A stretch of DNA of 64,000 nucleotides from Polyangium spumosum (GCF_009649845.1 NZ_WJIE01000005.1:620001-684000); one strand, 5' to 3'; numbered from the stretch's first letter, positions 1 through 9,664 are shown. Program-made: numbers and translations. Notes: generated by a model not told the origin, from the sequence alone.

Positions 1-39
1 CTCCGGGCGAGCGAGCCCGAGCAAGCGGCCCAGGGACAT
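1..39 (-). CDS. Possible 5' end of a gene leaving the window
   Basis: An ATG on the minus strand at 39 opens 13 codons that read MSLGRLLGLARPE and run off the left edge. The start of many ABC-transporter permease/ATPase fusions looks similar, but 13 residues cannot establish a family. No clear Shine-Dalgarno sequence precedes it. Bases 40-131, between this start and the end of ku, hold nothing recognisable. Confidence 0.25.
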   Translation of the reverse strand, partial: MSLGRLLGLARPE

Positions 40-131
40 GTTCGTCGGAGGGGCGGGTTTGTCCGGATCGGAGCCCATGATCCGGCGCTTTTACCACGGA
101 GCCCGCCCGCGGACGACGCTGCTCGGCTTCT

Positions 132-1022
132 TTATCCTGCTTTCCGCACGCGCTCGCGCGGCGCGCGCCTCGGCGCGGCCTTCTTCAACGCCGGCCGCGG
201 TCCCTCCTCCTCGGCCGGCGCCTCCTCGGCGGCGGGGGCGGGCTTCTCCTCCTTCTTTCCGGCCAGGCTCTGCTTGAGCGCCTCGAACAGATCGATGATC
301 TGCGCCTGCGGCTCGGCCGGCGGCAGCGAGATCTCCTGCCCTGCCACCTTCTTCTCGATGAGGCCCGTCAGCCGATCTTGATATTGGTCGTGGAAATTCT
401 CCGGGTGGAACGCGTCCGCCGACAGCTCGCCGATGAGCCGGTCCGCGAGATCCTCCTCCTGCGGCCGGAACTCCACCTTCGCCGCCGGCGCGACCTCCTC
501 GAACGGCCGCACCTCGTCCGCGTAATACACCTGGTGCATGATGAGCCCGCCCTTGTATGGCCGCAAAAGGACGAGCTGATCCTTGCCGCGGGCGCCATAC
601 CGGCCCACCGCCATCTTCTTCGTCCGCGCCATCGCGTCGGCGAGCAGCTTGTACGCCCGTCCGCCGCCCTTGTCCGGGCCGAGGTAATTCGTCTTGTCGA
701 CGTAAAGCAGGTCGACGGTCTCTGCCGGGACGAACTCGACGATGTCGATCCGCTCCGTCCGCTCGGCGCGCACCGCGTCGAGGTCCTCGTCCGTCACCTC
801 GACGTATTGCTCCCGCGCGTACTCGAAGCCCCGCATCGTGTCCGATCGCTCGATCACCTCGCGGTCGTACGGACAGTACAGCTGTTGTTTGACGCGGGTC
901 CCGCATTTCTTGTGAAGCATGTGGAAACCGACGCCGTGGGAAGACGTGGCCGTGTACATCTTGACCGGAATGGAAACCAGGCCAAACGAGATGGTCCCCG
1001 TGCCCGTGGATCGCGCAGCCAT
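132..1022 (-). CDS. ku: Ku, non-homologous end-joining DNA-end-binding protein
   Basis: This is the bacterial homodimeric Ku that rings DNA double-strand ends and recruits LigD. The 296-residue product begins MAARSTGTGTISFGLVSIPV, the classic N-terminus of bacterial Ku, and keeps the HKKCG and YVDKTNYL segments of the beta-barrel core. The C-terminal 45 residues are Lys/Glu/Pro/Ala-rich, as expected for the variable bacterial Ku tail. An ATG 18 nt upstream (1040) is possible, but the family start is the one given. It lies head to head with ligD, with 30 nt between the start codons, so the two are probably expressed together. Confidence 0.95.
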   Translation of the reverse strand: MAARSTGTGTISFGLVSIPVKMYTATSSHGVGFHMLHKKCGTRVKQQLYCPYDREVIERSDTMRGFEYAREQYVEVTDEDLDAVRAERTERIDIVEFVPAETVDLLYVDKTNYLGPDKGGGRAYKLLADAMARTKKMAVGRYGARGKDQLVLLRPYKGGLIMHQVYYADEVRPFEEVAPAAKVEFRPQEEDLADRLIGELSADAFHPENFHDQYQDRLTGLIEKKVAGQEISLPPAEPQAQIIDLFEALKQSLAGKKEEKPAPAAEEAPAEEEGPRPALKKAAPRRAPRERVRKAG

Positions 1023-1052
1023 GCGCGTCGATCCTTGCAAAGGTCGTGGACG

Positions 1053-3632
1053 ATGCCGGAGGACCCTGTGGACGGATCAGCGAAGCTCGACGCGTACCGG
1101 AAAAAGCGTGATCCCGGGCAAACGCCCGAGCCCTTCGCCGCCCCCGCCGGCTCGCCCGGCGAGACGACGGAGGGCGCGTACGTCGTGCACCTGCACGACG
1201 CTCGCCGCCGCCATTACGACCTGCGCCTCGAGGTGGGCGGCGCGCTCGAGAGTTTCTCCGTGCCGAAGGGCCCCACGCTCCATCCGGGCGAGCGCCGCCT
1301 CGCCGTCCGCACCGAGCCGCACCCGATCGAATATCTGCATTTCGAGGACGTCATCCCCGAGGGCAATTACGGTGCCGGCCCCATGATCGCCTGGGACACC
1401 GGTAGCGTCCGGTACCTGGGCGAACCTGCCGAAGAACAGTTACGCAAGGGCAAACTCGAGTTCGAGCTCTCGGGCCACAAGCTCCACGGCCGCTTCCTCC
1501 TGGTCCGCCTGAAGGACTCCGAGAAAGACTGGCTCCTCTTCAAGAAACACGACGCCTTCGCGGATCCCGGCCGCGACATCGTCCAGGAAAAACCTCGCTC
1601 CGTCCTCTCCGGCCTCGACGTCGCCGAGCTCGGCCACGCGAAGGACATCGAGGGCGAGCTCCTCTCCCGCGCCGAGGCCCTCGGCGCCCCCACGGGTTCC
1701 ATCGAGACGAACATGGTCCCCATGCGCGCCTGCCCCGCCCCGAAGGGCTCGCTCGGCTCGGACTACGTCTTCGAGCTCAAGCTGGACGGCGTCCGCTGCA
1801 TTGCCCGGAAAAACGGCTCGGACGTCCTCCTCCAGTCGCGCACCCTCCGCGACGTCTCGCGTGTCTATCCCGAGGTCGCGCGCGCCGTGCACAAACTCCC
1901 CGCCGCCCGCCTCGTCCTCGACGGCGAGCTCATCGCCCTCGACCAGGCCGGGCAGCCGAGCTTCCAGCGCCTCGCCCAGCGCATCCACCTCGCGAGGGGC
2001 GCCGACATCCGCCGCGCCGAGGTCCGGCTCCCCGTCCTTTACGTGGTCTTCGACCTGCTCGCCATCGGCGACCGCGACCTGCGCCGCCTCCCCCTCCACG
2101 CCCGCAAAGAGCTCCTCCATCACCTCGTCCGCGCGCCCGGCGAGATTCGCTCCCTCGACATGATCGAGGGCGACCCCACGATGCTCCTCGATTTCTGCCG
2201 CGAGCGCCGGATGGAAGGCCTCGTCGCCAAGCGGCGCGACGCCCCCTATCGCCCCGGCCCCGCGCGTTCGTACGACTGGATCAAGCTCAAGTGCGAGCGC
2301 GACGACGATTTCGTGGTCGTGGGGTATACCCTCGGCGAAGGCGCCCGCGCCCGGCTCGGCGCGCTCGACGTCGCCGCCTTCGAGGCCGGCGAGCTCCGCT
2401 ACCGCGGCAAGGTCGGCAGCGGCCTCGACGCCGATTCCATCGAGGCCCTGCTCGCGCGCCTCGACCCCTCGCGCACGGACAAACCCACCGCCGGGGGCGC
2501 TTACAACGCCGCGCCGCGCGGACGCGTCCACGTCCGGCCCGAGCTCGTCGTCTCCGTGCGTTTTTCCGGGTACACCGACGAGGGCAACCTGCGCTTCCCG
2601 GTTTTTCGCGGGATCCGGGACGACGTCGCGCCCGAGGAGTGCGTGGCCTCGCCGCACGCCGATCGTGAGGAGAGCGAAATCGAGCGCCTCGCGGCCGAGT
2701 CCGCCCACGCGGGCGCCGCCGCGGCCGGGCCGAGCAAGATCCCCGTCAGCAACCCCGACAAGGTCCTCTTCCCCGCGGACGGCATCACGAAGCGCGACAT
2801 CGCCGATTATTACGCCGCCGTTGCGCCCGTCCTCCTGCCGCACCTCCGCGACCGGCCGGTGATGCTCGTGCGTTACCCCGACGGCATCACCGGCAAGTTT
2901 TTTTATCAATGGAACGTCCCCGCCGGCCTGCCCGACTGGGTGCCCACGCTCCGCGTCCGCTTGCCGGGCCGCGAGGAGGAAATGGAGGTCTTCCACATCC
3001 GCGACGAGGCCACCCTCCTCCTTGTCGCGAGCCTCGGCGCGATCCCCATTCACGTGATCGCCTCCCGCGTCCCGCACCTCGAGCAGGCCGATTTCCTCAA
3101 CATCGACCTCGACATCAGCGGCGGGACGTTCTCCCATGTCCTCACCCTCGCGCGCTCGCTGAAGGACCTGCTCGATCGGATCGGCCTCACCGGTTTTCCC
3201 AAGACGAGCGGCCAGTCCGGCCTGCACGTCTTCGTCCCGCTCGGCCCCGATATCTCCTACGAGACGGCGCGCGCCCTCGCCGATCTGCTCGGCCACATGC
3301 TCGTCCGCGAGCACCCGGACATCGCCACCATGGAGCGCTCGAAGGCGCGCCGCGGCCCTCGCGTCTATGTTGATACTGGACAAACCGGCGCATCCCGCAC
3401 CATCGTCGCCCCGTACGCCGTACGCGCCGTCCAGGGTGCGCGCGTCTCCACGCCGCTCGGCTGGGACGAGGTCGACGCGTCGCTCGATCCCCGCGCCTTC
3501 GACATTCGCACGGTCCCCCGCCGCGTGGCGCGCACCTTCGACCCGATGGCAGCGCTGCTCACGGAGACCCCCGCCGTGCTCGCGGCCATCGAGCGGCTCG
3601 GAAAGCTCGCCCTCGGCCGCCACGTCGCTTGA
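1053..3632 (+). CDS. ligD: LigD, multifunctional ATP-dependent DNA ligase of NHEJ
   Basis: This 859-residue repair enzyme processes and seals ends delivered by Ku. Domain order is phosphoesterase, ligase, polymerase (PE-LIG-POL, the Pseudomonas order; mycobacteria have POL first). The PE domain has HLHDARRRHYDLRLE at about residues 46-60. The ligase motif I is ELKLDGVR, with nucleotidyl-lysine K243. The primase-like POL domain starts near residue 564 (PVSNPDKVLFP) and keeps the DLD metal site and the KTSGQSGLHV segment. The frame is open far upstream, but that part is antisense to ku; the ATG at 1053 gives the normal length. It is divergent from ku. Confidence 0.96.
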   Translation: MPEDPVDGSAKLDAYRKKRDPGQTPEPFAAPAGSPGETTEGAYVVHLHDARRRHYDLRLEVGGALESFSVPKGPTLHPGERRLAVRTEPHPIEYLHFEDVIPEGNYGAGPMIAWDTGSVRYLGEPAEEQLRKGKLEFELSGHKLHGRFLLVRLKDSEKDWLLFKKHDAFADPGRDIVQEKPRSVLSGLDVAELGHAKDIEGELLSRAEALGAPTGSIETNMVPMRACPAPKGSLGSDYVFELKLDGVRCIARKNGSDVLLQSRTLRDVSRVYPEVARAVHKLPAARLVLDGELIALDQAGQPSFQRLAQRIHLARGADIRRAEVRLPVLYVVFDLLAIGDRDLRRLPLHARKELLHHLVRAPGEIRSLDMIEGDPTMLLDFCRERRMEGLVAKRRDAPYRPGPARSYDWIKLKCERDDDFVVVGYTLGEGARARLGALDVAAFEAGELRYRGKVGSGLDADSIEALLARLDPSRTDKPTAGGAYNAAPRGRVHVRPELVVSVRFSGYTDEGNLRFPVFRGIRDDVAPEECVASPHADREESEIERLAAESAHAGAAAAGPSKIPVSNPDKVLFPADGITKRDIADYYAAVAPVLLPHLRDRPVMLVRYPDGITGKFFYQWNVPAGLPDWVPTLRVRLPGREEEMEVFHIRDEATLLLVASLGAIPIHVIASRVPHLEQADFLNIDLDISGGTFSHVLTLARSLKDLLDRIGLTGFPKTSGQSGLHVFVPLGPDISYETARALADLLGHMLVREHPDIATMERSKARRGPRVYVDTGQTGASRTIVAPYAVRAVQGARVSTPLGWDEVDASLDPRAFDIRTVPRRVARTFDPMAALLTETPAVLAAIERLGKLALGRHVA

Positions 3633-3733
3633 CCCGCCTCCACGCAAAGAGCGCCACGCCACCCCCTGAACGCCCGCGCCCGGCGCGACAACTCGTGGTA
3701 GGAGGGGGCGAACGCACCACCGAGGAGTTCATC

Positions 3734-3967
3734 ATGCGACGCGCCTTCCAGACCTTCGTGCTCACCTCCTTCCTTGGCCTCGCCCTCGCCGCCTGCGGCG
3801 GTTACTCGGAGGACGAAGCCACCACGAAGTGCGACCTCGAACGCACCGCCAAGGCCGCCTGCATGAACGACGCGGCCTACCAGCAGTGCCTGAGCTGCTT
3901 CCAGGAGTGCGGCGACACCTGCGCCATCGCCGAGTCCTGCCCCCTGCAGTACATCTGCGCCGAGTGA
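3734..3967 (+). CDS. Small Cys-rich lipoprotein
   Basis: A 77-residue predicted lipoprotein. A basic N-terminus (MRRAFQ) and hydrophobic core lead to the lipobox LAAC, with Cys21 as the lipidation site. The mature part has seven or more cysteines, several in CxxC-type spacing (CLSCFQECGDTC), suggesting disulfides after export. A good Shine-Dalgarno (GAGGAG) lies 7 nt before the ATG, which fixes the start. It follows ligD by about 100 nt on the same strand but has no apparent link to repair. Such tiny Cys-rich lipoproteins are common in Polyangiales; the function is unknown. Confidence 0.8.
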   Translation: MRRAFQTFVLTSFLGLALAACGGYSEDEATTKCDLERTAKAACMNDAAYQQCLSCFQECGDTCAIAESCPLQYICAE

Positions 3968-3990
3968 TCCCGCCCACGCATTGACGCCCT

Positions 3991-4007
3991 CGAGCCGATG
4001 TGGCTCG
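3991..4007 (+). terminator. Hairpin after the small lipoprotein gene
   Basis: Inverted repeat CGAGCC / GGCTCG with a 5-nt loop lies 24 nt past the lipoprotein stop. There is no T-run, so termination is only a guess. The rest of 3968-4206 shows no gene. Confidence 0.35.
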
Positions 4008-4206
4008 GAGCACCGGGCCGTGCCGGGGAAAAACATCCGCCCGTGCGCAGCGGCGCCTTTGCCTTACCGCCCCGGTCACGATCGGCGCGGCCGTGCACCT
4101 GGCCAAACCAAAAAAGTGCACGCGCCGGGACGAGATTCGTTGCCTGGAGCGGAAAGGCAGTGAAACCTTCCAGGGGTTTGCCCCGTCCAACTCGCGGTAC
4201 AGCGCC

Positions 4207-5142
4207 ATGACCTTCGACCCCTTCCTCCACGACGATCCGCCCGACACCCGCCACGACGCACCCACGAGGCGCATGATGGAAGGGTTTCTCGAGGACGACG
4301 TCGCGTCGAGCGACGGCCCGAAGACCCGCGCGATGCGCCCGGACGAACGGGAAATGGCGCTGCTCGGGCCCGAGGCGGGCCGATTCGAAGGCGACACGGC
4401 GGCCTGGGACGACGAGCCCGCCGCGCCCGTCTTCCCCCCGTCGTTCGCCGACGCGGAGGACGAAGACGCGGCCCTCGCCGGTCTCGCCGAACTGTCAATA
4501 CGGTGCGATCGGAAGACGTTACCCTCGGCCCGCTTCACCCAGCTCGGGCAGCCCCTCGCCGCCCCGCATTTCGCCGACCTCGGCTGGGAAAACACGCTCG
4601 GCGCGGACGAGACCTCCGGGGACGAAACCCCGATCCCTGGCTCGGACGAGCCGCCGATCTCCTCGCCTTCGATCTGGGGACGGGTGCAGCAGTTCGTGGC
4701 CCGCCTCGCCTCGAAGCGCACGCCGCCGAACCCTTCGGCCTCACACGCGCGGAGCACGGCGCGCGCGCTCGCGGACCTCGTGTGGACGATGGAGGACGCG
4801 GACCTCGAGGTCCTGGCCTCGCACATCGAGCGCGTGGTCTCGCTCCGCCAGCTCGGCCCCGACGCCTACGCGGAGGCGCGGATCCTCGACGCGCTCGGCG
4901 CGCTGGAGTCGGCGGACCGCGCCTCGGGCGGCATCCCGCTCACGGCCCTGCGCGCCCACATGCCGGAGGTGTCGCGCGGCGCGCTCGACGCGGCCCTCCT
5001 GCGCCTCGAAGAGCGCCGCTTCCTCGCGCTCGCCCCCGCCGACGACGTGCCCGAGCAGGACGCGCTGCGCGATCCGAAACGAGGGCTGCTCGGTCGGTGC
5101 GCGCTGCTGGCGGCTTCGACGACGGGACGAACGCGAAGCTAA
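4207..5142 (+). CDS. Hypothetical protein, acidic N-terminus and helical C-terminus
   Basis: I do not recognise this 311-residue protein. Residues 1-170 are acidic and Pro-rich, with low complexity and little predicted structure (many D/E, GDETPIPG-type segments). From about residue 185 it becomes helical (RALADLVWTMEDADLEVLASHIERVV), then a segment that could be a small winged-helix or degenerate HTH (ALRAHMPEVSRGALDAALLRLEERRFLAL). The ATG at 4207 is chosen because the 69 codons between a GTG at 4000 and this point look non-coding. It is convergent with the next gene with only 4 nt between the stops. The function is not inferable. Confidence 0.6.
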   Translation: MTFDPFLHDDPPDTRHDAPTRRMMEGFLEDDVASSDGPKTRAMRPDEREMALLGPEAGRFEGDTAAWDDEPAAPVFPPSFADAEDEDAALAGLAELSIRCDRKTLPSARFTQLGQPLAAPHFADLGWENTLGADETSGDETPIPGSDEPPISSPSIWGRVQQFVARLASKRTPPNPSASHARSTARALADLVWTMEDADLEVLASHIERVVSLRQLGPDAYAEARILDALGALESADRASGGIPLTALRAHMPEVSRGALDAALLRLEERRFLALAPADDVPEQDALRDPKRGLLGRCALLAASTTGRTRS

Positions 5143-5146
5143 AGCG

Positions 5147-5737
5147 TCACTTCACCTTCGCCGCTTCTTCGCCGACACGTTCGAACAGCTCCGGGATCGC
5201 CTTCTTCTGGGCGGCTTCGCGGATCCAGCCGGGCAGGGAGGTGTTCGGCTCGGCGTGCACCGTGTACACGACGAGGCTCTTCTTGCCGCCGTCGTGTGGC
5301 TTGACCTCCCAGCTCCCCTGGTTGAACTTGTAGTCCCCGCGCACGAGCTTCCAGCGCCGCGACATGCCCTTGTCGCTCACCTCGTGCACGGCTTCGGTCA
5401 CGGCCGTCAGGTTCGAGAGCGGGAACGGCATCGCGATCGTCACCTCGCAGGTGTGCTTGTTCCCCTCCTGCTTGACGAGCCGCGAGGCCTCGATACGCGG
5501 CATGCGCTTCTTGTACTTCGCGCACTCCGACACCACCTGCCACACCTTCTCGGGCGGCTGATCGATCACGCCCTTCGCCACGACCTTCGGCGTATCCGTG
5601 CCCTTGACCTCGACCACGCGGACATCGGGCGGCGCCGAGCCACCCGCGGCGGCCTCGGGCCCGGCGAGCATCGCGAAGGCGAGGGCGGCGCCGACGAACA
5701 TGGGGCGGGCGAAGAGGAGCGATCGTTCACGTTCCAT
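5147..5737 (-). CDS. Secreted SRPBCC/START-like protein
   Basis: A 196-residue protein with a signal peptide (basic MERER, hydrophobic FVGAALAFAMLAG, Ala-rich cleavage region near 30) followed by one SRPBCC helix-grip domain. Family-like features are GVIDQPPEKVWQVVSECAKYKKRMPRI near the start of the domain (read as two parts: the V-W-x-V helix and the K-R-M-P-R strand) and a C-terminal amphipathic helix (AAQKKAIPELFERVGEE). SRPBCC proteins bind hydrophobic ligands. An exported, stand-alone copy is likely periplasmic; the ligand is unknown. Confidence 0.75.
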   Translation of the reverse strand: MERERSLLFARPMFVGAALAFAMLAGPEAAAGGSAPPDVRVVEVKGTDTPKVVAKGVIDQPPEKVWQVVSECAKYKKRMPRIEASRLVKQEGNKHTCEVTIAMPFPLSNLTAVTEAVHEVSDKGMSRRWKLVRGDYKFNQGSWEVKPHDGGKKSLVVYTVHAEPNTSLPGWIREAAQKKAIPELFERVGEEAAKVK

Positions 5738-5873
5738 CGTGGTGCGGCCTCCGATCCGTGATGATCGAGAACTATCAGCGGAGCCGCGCGGCGGACAAGC
5801 CCTCTGCGCGAGAATCCTCGCAAAGATCCTCGCCGTTCGTCATGTACGTTTTCGAGGTGGCTGTCCCGAAGAC

Positions 5874-6770
5874 TCAATCCACTTCGAGCGCGCGCCGCGC
5901 GACGGCCTCGAGCGCGTCGACGAACCGCGGCCGGTCACAGACGGCCTTCGCCCGCAAGAACCGACCGATCCCCGCCTTTTCGGCGATCTTCGGCGCCTCG
6001 ATGTCGAGGTCGTAGAGCGTCTCCACGTGCTCGGCGAGAAACCCGATCGGCGCGACGAGCACGGACGTGGCGCCCGTCCGCGCCAGCTCGGCGAACGTCT
6101 CGGCGAGGTCCGGACCGAGCCACGGCTCGGCGCTCGCGCCCTGGCTCTGGAACGCGATACGCGTGGAAAAACCCCGCCCCTCGAGCCGCGCCGCCACGGC
6201 GCCCGCCATTTCGCGGAACTGCGCCTCGTACCGGTCCCCCATCGCGATCACCCGTCGCGGCAGGCTGTGCGCCGAGAGGACGATCGGCACGGCGCGGCGC
6301 TCCGCTTCGGGCACGGCGGCGAGCGCCTCGTCGATCGTCTCGACGAACGCGTCGATGAGCGCGGGCTCCATGCCCCAGGCCGGGACGGCGCGGATCGAGA
6401 GCTCCGGGTGGCTCGCGGCGGCCTCGCGGACGGACCCGTGATACAGGTCGACCGATTGCGGCGCGAGCGGGAGCGAGACGAGCGTACGTACGCCCTTCTC
6501 GACGATCCTCGGCAGGACCTCGCTCGGATACGGATGCCAGAGCCGGCCCGCGACGAACACCGGAATGCCGAGCCGCGCCTCGAGCGCGCGCGCCTGGGCC
6601 TCGGTGATGGCCATGAGCGGCGAGCCGCCGATCACCTCGAACCGGTGCGTGACCTCCTGGACGAGCTCGGGCGGCGTGGGCCGACCCCGGCGGATGTTGT
6701 TCAGGAACGCAGGGATGTCGTCGGAGCGGGAGACGGTCCCGTGGCAGGAGACGAGGACGGCGGTCGACAT
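5874..6770 (-). CDS. hemH: Ferrochelatase
   Basis: HemH inserts iron into the porphyrin at or near the end of haem synthesis. The 298-residue protein has the metal-binding His in LSAHSLPRR (H168) and the C-terminal PIGFLAEHVETLYDLDIE signature with the catalytic Glu (E250). The substrate-binding GDRYEAQ and GPxxW-like (SAEPWLGP) segments are present. It is near the short end of the family and has no C-terminal extension or iron-sulfur cysteine cluster. The start MSTAVLVSCHG is the family start; an upstream start at 6821 would add an unrelated leader. A hairpin separates it from cysNC. Confidence 0.9.
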   Translation of the reverse strand: MSTAVLVSCHGTVSRSDDIPAFLNNIRRGRPTPPELVQEVTHRFEVIGGSPLMAITEAQARALEARLGIPVFVAGRLWHPYPSEVLPRIVEKGVRTLVSLPLAPQSVDLYHGSVREAAASHPELSIRAVPAWGMEPALIDAFVETIDEALAAVPEAERRAVPIVLSAHSLPRRVIAMGDRYEAQFREMAGAVAARLEGRGFSTRIAFQSQGASAEPWLGPDLAETFAELARTGATSVLVAPIGFLAEHVETLYDLDIEAPKIAEKAGIGRFLRAKAVCDRPRFVDALEAVARRALEVD

Positions 6771-6791
6771 GGCGCGGATGTATAAGGCAAG

Positions 6792-6819
6792 GCCGGGGCG
6801 GCGAAAAGCCACCCCCGGC
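6792..6819 (-). terminator. Hairpin between cysNC and hemH
   Basis: Inverted repeat GCCGGGG / CCCCGGC encloses a 14-nt loop, 12 nt after the cysNC stop on the minus strand. It probably ends the cysD-cysNC transcript before hemH. There is no strong T-run. Confidence 0.45.
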
Positions 6820-6831
6820 ACGATGCCGTGA

Positions 6832-8751
6832 TCAGACGATCCGCCCCCGCCGCTCGAGCTCCCGCACGATCCGCTCGGCGCATTCGGCCACGCTCATTTC
6901 GTGGCTCGGCAGCACGAGGTCCGCGTCCTCCGGCGGATCGTACGGGAAATCGATCCCCGGCACGTCCTTGATCTTGCCCGCCGCGACGTCGCGGTAAATC
7001 CCGCTCCGATCGACCTTCCGGCACCATTCGAGCGGCGCGGCGAGGTGCACCAGGAAAAACCGGTCCGGCCCCACGAGATCACGCGCCCGCCTCCGCACCG
7101 CGTCCTCCGGCGCGACCAGCGAGGCCACGCAGATGAGGCCCGCTTCGTTCATGATCCTGGCGACCTCCATCGAGCGGCGCAGATTCTCCGAGCGGTCCTG
7201 CGCGGAGAAGCCGAGGTCCCGGTTCATCCCGTGCCGCATCGCCTGCCCGTCGATCGAGACGACCGCGCGGCCGAGATCGAACAACCTGCGCTCGACCTCC
7301 AGCGCCACGCCCGTCTTCCCGGACCCGGCGAGCCCCGTGATCAGGACCGTCGTCGGCCGCTGCCCATAACGTTTTTCGCGCTCCTCGACCGTGACCGCGC
7401 TCTCCGTCCGCGTCAGCCTCCCTTGCGCCGGATCGTCCCAGTGTCCCTCGCCGCTCTCGACGATCATCCCGGCGCCCACCGTGCCGTTCGTCACGCGGTC
7501 GATCAAAATGAACGCGCCCGTCGCCCGGTTCTTCGTGTACGCGTCGAACAGGAGCGGCCGGCTCGTGCGCAGCTCCACGCGGCCGATCTCGTTCAGCCCG
7601 AGCGCCGGCGCGTCGCTCCTCTCGAGCGTGTTCACGTCCACGCGATGGACGACCCGCGTCACGCTGCCCGGCGTGCGTAACGAGCCGTGCTTCACCCAGT
7701 ATTCGCGCCCCGGCACCATCGGCCGCTCGTCCATCCAGACGAGCATCGCGAGCACCCGCGTCGAGATCTCGGGCCGATTGTCCGGGTGACACAATACATC
7801 ACCGCGGCTCGCGTCGATCTCGTCCTCGAGCGTCAGCGTCACCGACATCGGCGCCGCGGCCTCGGCGATGTCCCCCTCCCACGTGACGATCCGCGAGACC
7901 TTGCTCGTGCGGCCGGACGGCAACGAGACGACCTCGTCGCCGACCCGGACCAACCCCGACGCGATCGTCCCGGCGAACCCGCGGAAATCCTGGCTCGGCC
8001 GGTTCACGTATTGCACGGGGAAACGCAGATCCACCGTGTTCGACGCCTCGTCGATCGGCACCGTGTCGAGCAGCTCGAGCAATGGCTCGCCCTCGAACCA
8101 CGGCATGGCCGCGCTCCTTGCGACCACGTTGTCGCCCGCGAGCGCGCTCATCGGGAGGAACCAGTGATGCCGGTCCGGCAGGAGCGCCGCGAATTCGAGG
8201 TAGGCGCGCCGGATCTCCTCGAAGACCTCCCGCGAATACCCGACGAGGTCCATCTTGTTCACGGCCACCACGACCTTCTGGATCCCGAGCAGGCTCGTGA
8301 GGAACGCGTGCCGCTTCGTCTGCGTCGTCACGCCTTTGCGTGCGTCGATCAAGATCACCGCGAGCTCGGCCGTGCTCGCGCCCGTGGCCATGTTGCGCGT
8401 GTATTGCTCGTGGCCCGGCGTGTCCGCGATGATGTATTTTCGCCGCGCGGTCGAGAAATACCGATACGCGACGTCGATCGTGATCCCCTGCTCGCGCTCG
8501 CTCTTCAGCCCGTCGACGAGCAGGGCGAGGTCGATCGCGCCGCCCTGGGTGCCGAAGACCTTGCTGTCCTTGGCCACCGCGGCGAGCTGGTCCTCGTAGA
8601 TGCCCTTCGTGTCGTGCAGGAGCCTGCCGATCAGCGTGCTCTTGCCGTCGTCGACGTTCCCGCACGTGAGGAGCCGCAGGAGCTCCTTCCGCTCGTTTTG
8701 CGCGAGGTACGCCTCGATGTTGGTCCGGGCGAGGTCCTCTTCGTGGCTCAT
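6832..8751 (-). CDS. cysNC: Bifunctional sulfate adenylyltransferase GTPase subunit / APS kinase
   Basis: This 639-residue CysN-CysC (NodQ-type) fusion works with CysD to make APS from sulfate and ATP, then phosphorylates it to PAPS. The N-terminal GTPase has GNVDDGKST (31-39), DTPGHEQYTRNMATGAS and NKMD. The translation-factor-like barrel follows. The APS-kinase domain starts near 460 with P-loop GLAGSGKT (about 470) and RHGMNRDLGFS. The kinase carries DGQ where many stand-alone CysC have DGDN, a variant also seen in NodQ-type fusions. Its start is 1 nt from the cysD stop, implying translational coupling. Confidence 0.95.
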   Translation of the reverse strand: MSHEEDLARTNIEAYLAQNERKELLRLLTCGNVDDGKSTLIGRLLHDTKGIYEDQLAAVAKDSKVFGTQGGAIDLALLVDGLKSEREQGITIDVAYRYFSTARRKYIIADTPGHEQYTRNMATGASTAELAVILIDARKGVTTQTKRHAFLTSLLGIQKVVVAVNKMDLVGYSREVFEEIRRAYLEFAALLPDRHHWFLPMSALAGDNVVARSAAMPWFEGEPLLELLDTVPIDEASNTVDLRFPVQYVNRPSQDFRGFAGTIASGLVRVGDEVVSLPSGRTSKVSRIVTWEGDIAEAAAPMSVTLTLEDEIDASRGDVLCHPDNRPEISTRVLAMLVWMDERPMVPGREYWVKHGSLRTPGSVTRVVHRVDVNTLERSDAPALGLNEIGRVELRTSRPLLFDAYTKNRATGAFILIDRVTNGTVGAGMIVESGEGHWDDPAQGRLTRTESAVTVEEREKRYGQRPTTVLITGLAGSGKTGVALEVERRLFDLGRAVVSIDGQAMRHGMNRDLGFSAQDRSENLRRSMEVARIMNEAGLICVASLVAPEDAVRRRARDLVGPDRFFLVHLAAPLEWCRKVDRSGIYRDVAAGKIKDVPGIDFPYDPPEDADLVLPSHEMSVAECAERIVRELERRGRIV

Positions 8752-8752
8752 C

Positions 8753-9664
8753 TCAGAAGTACCCCTCGCGCTTCTTCTCTTCCATGCTCCCCGACTGATC
8801 AAAATCGATCAGCCGGCCCTGGCGCTCGCTCTGCCGGGCGAGGAGCATCTCCTGGATGATCTCGGGCAACGTCGCCGCCTCGCTCTCGATCGCCCCCGAG
8901 AGCGGATAACAACCGAGCGTCCGGAACCGGACCTTTTTCATCCGCGGCGCCTCCCCCGGGCGCAGCGGCAGCCGCTCGTCGTCCACCATGAGCAGCACGC
9001 CGTCGCGCTCCACCACGGGGCGCTCTTTCGCGAGATAGAGCGGCACGATCGGCAGTTTTTCCTGGTGGATGTACTGCCAGACGTCGAGCTCGGTCCAGTT
9101 CGAGAGCGGAAACACCCGAATGCTCTCGCCCTTGTGGATCTCCGTGTTGTAGAGGTTCCAGAGCTCCGGGCGCTGGTTCTTCGGGTCCCAGCGGTGGCTC
9201 TTGTCGCGGAACGAAAAGACGCGCTCCTTCGCGCGGGATTTCTCCTCGTCGCGCCGCGCGCCCCCGAACGCCGCGTCGAAGCCGTACCTGTCGAGCGCCT
9301 GCTTGAGCGCCTGCGTCTTCATCACGTCGGTGTGCACCTTGCTCCCGTGCGTGATCGGCGAGACGCCCGCCCGGACGCCCTCCTCGTTCGTGTACACGAG
9401 CAGGTCCACCCCGAGCTCGGCCTTCACGTAGCCGTCGCGATAAGCATACATGTCCCGGAACTTCCACGTCGTGTCCACGTGGAGCAGCGGAAACGGCAGC
9501 TTCGCCGGGTGGAACGCCTTGCGCGCGAGGTGCAAGAGGACCGTGCTGTCCTTGCCGATCGAGTAGAGCATCACGGGCCGCTCGAAGCACGCGACGACCT
9601 CGCGGAAGATGTGGATGCTCTCGGCCTCGAGCATCTTGAGGTGCGTGAGCTTTCCCGGAGACAT
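8753..9664 (-). CDS. cysD: Sulfate adenylyltransferase subunit 2
   Basis: CysD is the ATP pyrophosphatase subunit that adenylylates sulfate, driven by the CysN GTPase. The 303-residue protein has the PP-loop SIGKDST (35-41), [16 protein letters not shown] and the family C-terminus ending in [11 protein letters not shown]. The ATG start and length are normal. It is first in a two-gene operon with cysNC. The 100 nt upstream show no riboswitch or clear operator. Confidence 0.96.
   Translation of the reverse strand: MSPGKLTHLKMLEAESIHIFREVVACFERPVMLYSIGKDSTVLLHLARKAFHPAKLPFPLLHVDTTWKFRDMYAYRDGYVKAELGVDLLVYTNEEGVRAGVSPITHGSKVHTDVMKTQALKQALDRYGFDAAFGGARRDEEKSRAKERVFSFRDKSHRWDPKNQRPELWNLYNTEIHKGESIRVFPLSNWTELDVWQYIHQEKLPIVPLYLAKERPVVERDGVLLMVDDERLPLRPGEAPRMKKVRFRTLGCYPLSGAIESEAATLPEIIQEMLLARQSERQGRLIDFDQSGSMEEKKREGYF

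Noticed and set aside
378-1052. In-frame extension of ligD by 225 codons
   Set aside because: It is antisense to the well-conserved ku gene; LigD of normal length starts at 1053.
1440-3662. 740-codon minus-strand open frame
   Set aside because: It lies opposite ligD; composition is that of a shadow frame in GC-rich DNA.
4000-4206. GTG-initiated extension of the 4207-5142 gene
   Set aside because: The extra 69 codons contain a hairpin and look non-coding.
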